NCBI GenBank assembly: GCA_949128115.1
Contig: OX421964.1
Coordinates: 12,982,892 to 13,046,891, forward strand
Direction of reading: 5' to 3'
DNA: 64,000 bases
DNA from: Anaspis maculata
Lineage: Eukaryota; Arthropoda; Insecta; Coleoptera; Scraptiidae
Part shown: one piece after another, positions 56,909 to 64,000 of the stretch
How the letters are laid out: the number at the start of each line of letters is the position of its first letter
Position numbering within the stretch: the stretch's first letter is position 1
Notes under the pieces: model-generated
Database searches by the model: none
Told to the model about the DNA's origin: nothing
What the model saw: the letters and a program-made list of their open reading frames with translations, nothing else
Translations under genes and position numbers: made by a program

Positions 56909-58165
56909 CTATCCGCCCTTGCCTTCAGACTTTTTGAAGTCTTTAGGCGCGGTGGATTTTTCGGGGGGTGAAACGCTTTGTTCCCCCAGAGCCGTTAAGG
57001 TCTGCTCTGCTTCAGGTGGTGCTTCGACCGTGTTGTCTGAAACCTCCATTGGTGAGGCTGTGGAGGTGCTGGGCTTTCCTTCTGGCGTCCCTTCCACCTT
57101 CTTGCCTTTCCTCCGGAACTTCAGCTGGCCAAACTTGTAGTTGATTTCCAACTTGCAAGTCTCCAGTTTCTTTATTGACTGGATGTCGACGGACAGGGTG
57201 AATTCGAGAGTTTGACCCACCGGATTTCTCCTCAGGACCCTCCAGCCCATAGTCTTGAGATCATTTTGGGCCTCTATTGTTGCCAGTATCTTCTCGTTGG
57301 AGTAGTCCTGGCTTCCCGGGAGGTAGCCAATCAGGATCTCTGTATGAGGCATATCCTTTTTCTCTACGATCCTTAAATCAGCCCCCTCCCATGGTTCGAG
57401 CGCTGCATCCAGGCCCCCGAGCCATTCAGCCGTGGGTCCATCGGCGCAGGTAAGCGCAAGCCATCCCGGCCGTTGTTGAGCCTGGTAGAAATGGGGCTTC
57501 GTTGAGCCTTTTTTCCCCTGCTCTCGGACTTGGTCCATGATGGCCTACTGTACGGCTGCCATTTGTTTCGTCGTCAGGAGATCCTCTGGGTAGTTACGGG
57601 CAGCGATGCCCATTTTGATTCCTTTGGCAGCTTGGCTGAAGGCAATTTTCTGACCGGTCTTAGGCACTGGCTGCCTTTTGACCTTTTTGGCCGGATTTGC
57701 CTCCGGCGTGCTGCCATCGGAGTGGGGTCGTCGCTTGGAGGTTTTTGCAGCCTCTGCATTCTTCCTCACGTCTGTTTTTGGAGGTTTCGGTATAGGCTTC
57801 AGAGCGTTTTGCCGAGCTTCCTCTGGTGTGACGCCGCTTTTGATGGGAAACTTCATCCTCTTTCTGGCGGCGCCAGATAAACGAGCCTTCTGGTCTTTTG
57901 TTTTCAGACTTCCGAGGTTCTCGGCTAGCTCTTCGTCGCTATCTTTTAGAAGATCTTCTTCGGCCTTTGCATCTGAAAGGATATCGTCGGGCTGCTGCCC
58001 GCCCGTCTTGTTGTGGCCACATTCTGCCTCTTTGGTTTTACTCAATTGGTCCATGTGCGTCCCATGAGTAGCTGGGGAAAGGGTGGTCACCTGAAGTAGA
58101 GCCCCGCGTTGCTCCAGGAAGGCTGATTGAAACCTGGATGTCGCCCGGTATCCAGGAGTTCGCAT
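56909..58165 (-). pseudogene. LINE ORF1 with DUF4780-like domain, one TAG
   Basis: I start at the ATG at 58165; 58054 is an alternative. The N-terminal part is rich in K, E and P with nuclear-signal-like K/R clusters (TSKRRPHSDG, AKKVKRQP). After a single in-frame TAG at 57545-57547 the frame continues unchanged into PGWLALTCADGPTAEWLGGL, LEPWEGADLRIVEKKDMPH and GWRVLRRNPVGQTLEFTLSV, a pattern I associate with the DUF4780 domain of arthropod LINE ORF1 proteins. The stop is most simply a CAG-to-TAG mutation. ORF1 ends 11 bases before the ORF2 ATG. The protein would bind LINE RNA. Confidence 0.75.
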
Positions 58166-58520
58166 GATGTCGACTAAGCATCCCCCTAGCCATGCACTCC
58201 TCGGCTCACGCTGTTCCACCTTGAGTTGAGGTATTTTATTATAGTGGTTTCCTTTCCACTTTGGTCCAGGCGGCGAAGCCAAGACCCTCTAAGCCTAGCA
58301 TCTGTGGTCAGACATGACCACCACTGGGTATGTTAGAGCCGATATAACGAGATTGGTGGGTCCTTTATGAACCCCTTCCAACTCGGCGTCGTTAGTCCGT
58401 TGTGCAAGCCTTAAGCCACGAAGCTACAGCCAGGCAACGGTTTGCCTCCTCCGTTAGCTCAACCCTGGAGGGTTTACCCAGGTGGCACCGCGTGGAGGTG
58501 GAGCTAGGACTTTGCCACCC
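58166..58520 (-). other. LINE 5' leader
   Basis: This is the sequence between the 5' end of the LINE (next to the duplication at 58521) and ORF1. The frame is open for part of it without an ATG. Such leaders usually hold an internal promoter, but I see no element that proves it. Confidence 0.6.
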
Positions 58521-58532
58521 AAACGAACACAA

Positions 58533-61500
58533 AAAAAAAACTTCCAGAAAATCTTCTGGAAAATCTTCTGTAAATTTAAAGTTTTTTGAATTTGAAGACG
58601 CAATTTTGAAATACAAAATTTTTGCACTGAAGTCCAAATTGCATGGTTCAAGTCAGAATGTCGAGATAGAGATCAAAACTTTCCTTACTCGAACTCGCAG
58701 ACTCGCAGACTTTCGTGTTCTAATTTCAATATCGTTTTTTTTTTCAAGGCAAAGTTTTTCATGTCCAAAGCCGATTTTTTTTGTGTTGAAAATCAAAATT
58801 TCGAGATAGAAGTCGAAGCTTTTTGCGTATGATGTCAAAGTTTTGAAAAAAAAACAAGTTTTCGTGTTCGGTCGAAATTTCATGGTTGAGGTCGGAATGT
58901 CGATAAAGAAGTTTTGCTTGTTCAGAGTCGCAGTTTTCCATGTTTGAGGTCTGAATTTTCTGTTTTCGTAGTTTTGAGGTCCTCTTGTTTGAAGCCGAAG
59001 TCTCCTATGCTTGCAAGTCGAAAGTTGAGAGCGAGCTTGAGAGATATCTGATAATTGTCGAAGCCTTTTCTGTTCCAAATCGCAGCTATTCATTCGAAAA
59101 GTCAAAATTTTAAAATAAAAGCCGGAGCTTTTTGCGTTTGAAGTGGAAATTTTGGAATGAAAATTCGAAGTTCAGTAATAAAGTCGAACTTTTGTGGATT
59201 AAGTGAGTTGAAACGTCGAAATGAAAGTGGAAGCTTTTCATGTTGAAAGTCGCAGTTTTTGTGTTCGAAGTCTGAATGGCGTGTTTGACGCCAAAGTTTC
59301 CCAAGTTTGGCATCGCAGTCTTTCTTGTTTGAAGTCGATAATTATGTCGGTATGAAATTGAAGTTTTTTTATTTAGAATTGGAAATTTCGAGATGACAGT
59401 TGAATGCGCTTGAAGTCAAAGTTGAGATTGAACTTTTTTGTTTGAAGTCAGAATGTCAATATGAATGTCGAAGCTTTTCTTGATTGAAGTCGCAATTTCC
59501 GTGTTGAGGTCAAAATTTTGTAACTGGAGTCAAAATGTCGAGTTGAAATCCAAGTTTTTGATTCTCAAAGCCGAATTTTTTTGTGTTGGAAGTCGAAATT
59601 TCGATATGGAATTCTGAGCTTCTGCGTCGAACCGCGTCGAAATTTTGGGAAAATAAATCAAAGTTTTCGTGTCAAGTCGAAATTCCGTAGTCAAGTCGGA
59701 ATGTCAAAATTATTAGCTTTCCTTGTTTGAAGTCGCATTTTTCCGTGTCTTTGGAGTCCTCCTGTTTGGAGTCGGAGTTTTTCATGTTCGAAAACCGAAA
59801 TAATCACAGTCGGAGCTTTTTTAGTTTCATATCGCAGTTTTTCGAGCTTGGGGCCGACATTCCAATAAAGGGTTCAAAGTGTTTTTGTTTGATGAATTTA
59901 AAGTTTTTTGCGTTTGAAGTCAAAATTTCGTGATTAAAGTCATAATTTTGGAGGTGAAGTCGAAGGTTCTCGCGTTTGAAGTCGAAATTTTGGAAAAAAT
60001 AATCGAGATTTTTGTACTCAATCGGAATTCCGCAGTTGAAGTCGGAATGTCTGGGCCAAAGTTTTTTTTCAAAGCCATAGTTTTTGTATCTGGAGTCGAA
60101 ATTTTGTGGTTGCACCGTGGTTCAATTTTGACCCTGGAATTTCGACGAAAGTTTTATTTCAACATGAAAACTTTGACTCCAAACGCATTCAACGTCTATC
60201 TTGGAATTTGGAATTTTGAAACGGAAGACTTCGATTCCCATATCGACTCCAAACACGAGAGACACAAACAACTTTGGCTCCAAAGACGCAATTCAGACTT
60301 CAAACACAAAAACTGCGACTTTATTCAAGAAAAATTTCAACTTTTTTCGACGTTTGACCTAAGCCATAAAAATTTGACTTCAACACGAAAACGTTGACAT
60401 TTACTTCAAAATCGGACTGGAATCGATTCTTTCGACTTCACACGCAAAAAGCTCTAGCTTTTTTCATGAAATTTGGACCCTCAACACAAACAATTTGACT
60501 TTTATCTGAAAATTTTAATTCACAACAAGAACTGTATCTCCAAATTTTGACTTCCAGCAAGACATTAATTGTGACCTAAAACGTAAAATACATACCTTGA
60601 ACATGAGAACTGCAACTCGAAACAAGAAAAACCTAGACTTTCATCTCGACATTCCACTTCAACCACAAAACATCGAAAATGCGAAAAACAGCGATTTGAA
60701 ACAAAAAATGCTTCGACATATTTCTCGAAGTTTCGTTTTCCAAGCTTAAGAAACTTCGACTTCAAGCAAAAGGACTTCAAAAATATGAAAACCCGACAAA
60801 CACGAAAAACTGCGACTCTGAAGGGGAAAACTAGACATTCCGATTTCAACCACAGAATTGTAACTTGACAAAAAAACTTGAATTTTTCTCACAATTTCGA
60901 CTCCAAACGCGAAAAGTTTTGACTTTTATCTGGAAATTCCGGCTTCCAACCCGAAAAAAATCGGCTTTGAACATAAAGCCGTCCAACGCATTCCATACAT
61001 TACATGAATCATGTCTTGTAATGTTCTTCAAAGAGAAAATTCTGACATTGAACATGAAAACTGCGAATTTGAACAAAAGAAGCTCCGATTTCTATCGTGA
61101 TATTCTTACTTCAATTACGAAAGTTTGATGTCAACACGAAAACTCCGACTTCATTCCAAAATGTCGTCTTCAAACGAGGAACTTTGCTTGACATATCGAT
61201 AAGACGACTTCAAACATTGAAAACTTTGACTATAAACACGAACAGTGCGACTTTGAATGACAAATCGTCCAATTTCATTTTGACGTTTTGTCTTGAGCTA
61301 ATCAATTGCAATTTCAACACCAAAATTTTGACTTTTTCCTAAAGTTTCGACTTCAAACGCAAAAAGCTCCGGCTTCTATCTTGGAATTTCCATTTTCAAC
61401 CTGGAAACTTTGACTTTCACCTCGAGATTACTACTTTCAACCACGTTTTTTTCCCGAAATTGTGACCTCATTGGAATTCAGACTCTAAACACAAGAAACT

Positions 61501-63350
61501 GTAACTTTAAACAAAAAATCTTTGACTTCAATCTCAACATACCACTCTCTAACCCCGAACTTTCAACTTCAAACACGAAAAACTGCGACTTTGAACAAGA
61601 AATAGATCCAGACTCCAAAACAAGACTTTCAACTTCTTACAAGAAAAGCTTTTCCTTGAAAAAAAGAGAATTAGAGCTGAAACATGGAAGACTGCGACTT
61701 TGGACGCGGGAAGGGCTCGATTTTCATCTTGTTATTCTGACTTCAACCACGAAATTTTGATAATAACACGAAAACTGCCACTGTTTCCGATATTTGACTA
61801 CAAACGCAATGGGCTTTAATCTCAAAATTTCGAATTTCGACAAGGAAAATTTCAGCTTCAAACACGAAATTTGGACTTTAAACACAAAGACTGCGACTTT
61901 CAAAAAGAATAGTTTCAATTCTAATCACGACATTCTGACTTGACCACAAAATTTTGACTTCGACACAAGTTCTTCGAATTTATTTTTTAAAACGTTGACT
62001 TCAAACGCAATAGGCTTCGACTTTTATCTCGAAATTTCGACTTTCAACCTGGAAAACTTCGACTTCTAATTTGACATGTCGACTTCAAATACGAAAACTG
62101 CGACTTTGAACTTTGAACAGGAGAAGCTTGAATTTCAATCTCCTTCCTGAATTCAACCATGAAATTTTGACTTCAACACGAGAATTTTGACTTTATTTCA
62201 AAATGTCGAATTCAAACGCAAAAACTTCGACTGACTTACCCACATGTCAACCTCAAACATTAATATTACGACTTTGAACAAGAATAGCTAAATAGCTTCG
62301 AACTTTATCTTGACGTTTTGACTTGAACGATGAAATTTCGACAACATTTTGACTTTGATTTCAATATTTTGGCTTCAAACGCAAAAAGCTCCGGCTTCTA
62401 TTTTGAAATTTTGGACTTCAACCTGAAAACTTCGACTTTTATTTCAAAATTCCAACTTTTATCTTCAACACGACCACAACACGAGAAACTTCCGATTTCA
62501 AGCCAGAAAACGTTGACGCTCACGTCAAAAAGATCGATTTCAAACACAAAAACTTCGATTTTCAAAAGCTTCAAGAAAGTTCCGGCTTTCGAAAAAAAAC
62601 TTTGACTTTGAAGACGATTTTTGTCGATATTCCGACTTGAAATCAAATGTTGACTGAACATGGGAACTTCGATTGTTCTTGTAACCTCCGACTTCAAACG
62701 CAAAAAGCTTTGACTTTTATCACGCAATTTCTACTTTGAACACGAAAAACTTGGGATTTCATCTTGACATTCCATTTCAGCCACAAAATATCGACTTCAA
62801 ACATGAAAACTGCGATTTCAAGCGAAGCAGCCTTGACGATTATAGCAGTTTTGACATTCAAGCATGGGAAACTTCGACTTCAAACAAGAGGACTTCAAAA
62901 ACATGAAAACATGAAATCCAGACTTTGAACACAAAAAACTGAATTTTCAAACAAGAAAAATTTCCATCTTGATATTCCGACTTCAACTACATTTTGACGA
63001 AACACAAAACTTTGATTTTTTCCTGCACCATTTCCACTTCAAACGCAAAAAACTTCGCGACATTTATTTCGGAATTTCCAATTTAACACGGAAAACTTCG
63101 GCTTTGAACGTGAAAAACTTCGACTTCCATCTCGACATTTCACTTCAATCACGAAATATCGATTTCAAACTGAAAATCATCGACTTCAAACAATAGGACT
63201 CCAAGAACACAAAAACACGAAATCCAGACTGCAAATACGAAAAACTGCAAATACGAAAAATTGCAATTCAAAACAATAAAAATCCTAAAAGACAAGAAAC
63301 ACGCAAATATAAATAAATATTGCGCCTCTGAGGGCCATAAAGCGAGCACC
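58533..63350. repeat. Short-period satellite that flips strand at ~60.1 kb
   Basis: From about 58580 to 60115 the plus strand repeats GTCGAAATTTCGAGAT, GTCGAAGCTTTTCGTGTTTG and similar. From about 60116 to 63330 it repeats the inverse forms (CAAACACGAAAACTGCGACT, GAAATTTCGACTTCAAACGC). Units of about 25-60 bp are strongly diverged. The whole is a roughly 4.8-kb inverted satellite with unequal arms (1.5 and 3.2 kb). Many 60-155 codon frames open within it because the repeat avoids stops in some frames; none is a gene. Confidence 0.85.
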
Positions 63351-63366
63351 TCGCATTTTTAATGGA

Positions 63367-63718
63367 ACAAAGCTCTCCGACTACCACAACATCGGACGGT
63401 CGGACCGAAACTGCACAGACATGTGTTTCGCCCCCATTGAGGGCTCATCAGTGCGCAGGCATTCAGTCAAACCATTCGATGCTGTGGTAGCCAGATATCT
63501 CAGATATCTCAGATATCAAGCAGATACCTGCTTGGAGGACTCACATATTAGGAGTCCTCCTGGGTGCATATTACCATGAGATCTCTGGCTACCACAGCAT
63601 CGGATGGTTTGACTGAATGCCTGCGCACTGATGAGCCCCCAGTAGGGGCGAAACACGTGTCTGTGCAGTTTCGATCCGACCGTCTGATGTTGTGGTAGTC
63701 GAAGAGCTTTGTTTCATC
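63367..63718. repeat. Fold-back palindrome inserted in satellite
   Basis: The left arm (AAAGCTCTCCGACTACCACA through GCACAGACATGTGTTTCGCC to GTGGTAGCCAGAGAT-like sequence) is mirrored at 63575-63718 with a few differences. The arms are about 130 bp around a 75-bp centre that contains GATATCTCAGATATCTCAGA and TGAGTCCTCC/GGAGGACTCA motifs. It looks like a compact fold-back element. No target duplication was identified. Confidence 0.8.
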
Positions 63719-63749
63719 AATAAAAACTCTCATCTAGACACTCTGACTT

Positions 63750-64000
63750 TAGTAATTTTAGATGAACACAAAAACTTGCAATTTCCTCTCAAATTTCCGC
63801 TTCAAACGCAATTTACTCTGACTTCAATCTTGAATTTCGACTTTTAACACAAGAAAAAATAGGCTTTGAACATGAAAAACTTCGCGTTAGAAAAAAAACG
63901 GAACTCAGAATGAAAACACGCAAGACTGCGACTTTATTAAACAAGAAAATCATCAACGATTTTCAACGGTTCGAGCCAGAATAAAAATATTCTCCCGACT
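63750..64000. repeat. Continuation of CGACTTCAAACGC satellite
   Basis: The same unit types as 60.1-63.3 kb resume after the palindrome and run to the window end, so the array continues beyond it. Confidence 0.75.

Larger units (their letters stand above)
42588..58520 (-). mobile_element. Full-length broken LINE split by Polinton 2
   Basis: AAACGAACACAA is duplicated at 42576-42587 and 58521-58532, marking both ends. The 3' tail is (TAA)n (42588-42617, seen as TTA repeats on the plus strand). Without the Polinton and one 6-bp duplication the LINE is about 5.3 kb. The order on the minus strand is a 5' leader, ORF1 with a DUF4780-like domain, and ORF2 with APE endonuclease, reverse transcriptase, RNase H and a C-terminal Cys-His motif. 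RNase H and a TAA tail point to the I/LOA/R1 group; I do not name the clade. Several frameshifts and an in-frame stop make it inactive. Confidence 0.9.

Noticed and set aside
59930..60397. 155-codon frame across the satellite strand switch
   Set aside because: Pure satellite sequence, F/K/N/D-rich, without motif; the repeat units merely lack stops in that frame.

Overview
This window looks like repeat-rich, possibly heterochromatic, DNA from an arthropod nuclear genome, most likely an insect. The evidence is the mix of elements: a BEL/Pao LTR retrotransposon, a LINE with an RNase H domain and a TAA tail, a tRNA-derived SINE, many MITEs and fold-back elements, and two Polinton (Maverick) derivatives. 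I found no convincing host gene in 64 kb; nearly every readable protein belongs to a mobile element.

Layout. 1-6.9 kb: a 736-bp tandem repeat with a long palindrome, a gypsy RNase H scrap, and a fold-back element (2918-5735, 6-bp target duplication) built from a TCGAC-rich satellite and holding three nested MITEs. 6.9-16.1 kb: a TA-flanked element split by a young, apparently intact BEL/Pao retrotransposon (7334-14834, 966-bp LTRs, 5-bp duplication). 17.8-28.6 kb: Polinton derivative 1 (17822-28560), with 4235-bp terminal inverted repeats (TIRs) and the 6-bp duplication ACTACA. 28.6-39 kb: degenerate GTTCATATGC-type satellite, two fold-back MITEs, an LTR-like sequence and another TA-flanked element. 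39.2-42.5 kb: two inverted copies of a THAP-relic element, one carrying a SINE that the other lacks. 42.6-58.5 kb: a full-length but broken LINE on the minus strand, cut in two by Polinton derivative 2 (43809-54396, duplication AGGCAA). 58.5-64 kb: a short-period satellite that flips strand near 60.1 kb, plus a fold-back palindrome.

The main find is the pair of about 10.6-kb Polinton derivatives. Both have AG...CT ends and 6-bp duplications. Both keep only the last part of the chromodomain-bearing integrase and a nearly identical 219-residue orphan protein. Their cores are almost identical (three residue differences in the 219-aa protein), but their outer arms are unrelated and differ in length (about 3.7 kb versus 1.5 kb of non-shared arm). 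Copy 2 has also gained a pogo/CENP-B-type DNA-binding protein without a DDE domain. Its minisatellite carries the CRE palindrome TGACGTCA in nearly every unit, which copy 1's minisatellite lacks. Neither copy shows a polymerase, ATPase, protease or capsid gene, so both would need help in trans to move.
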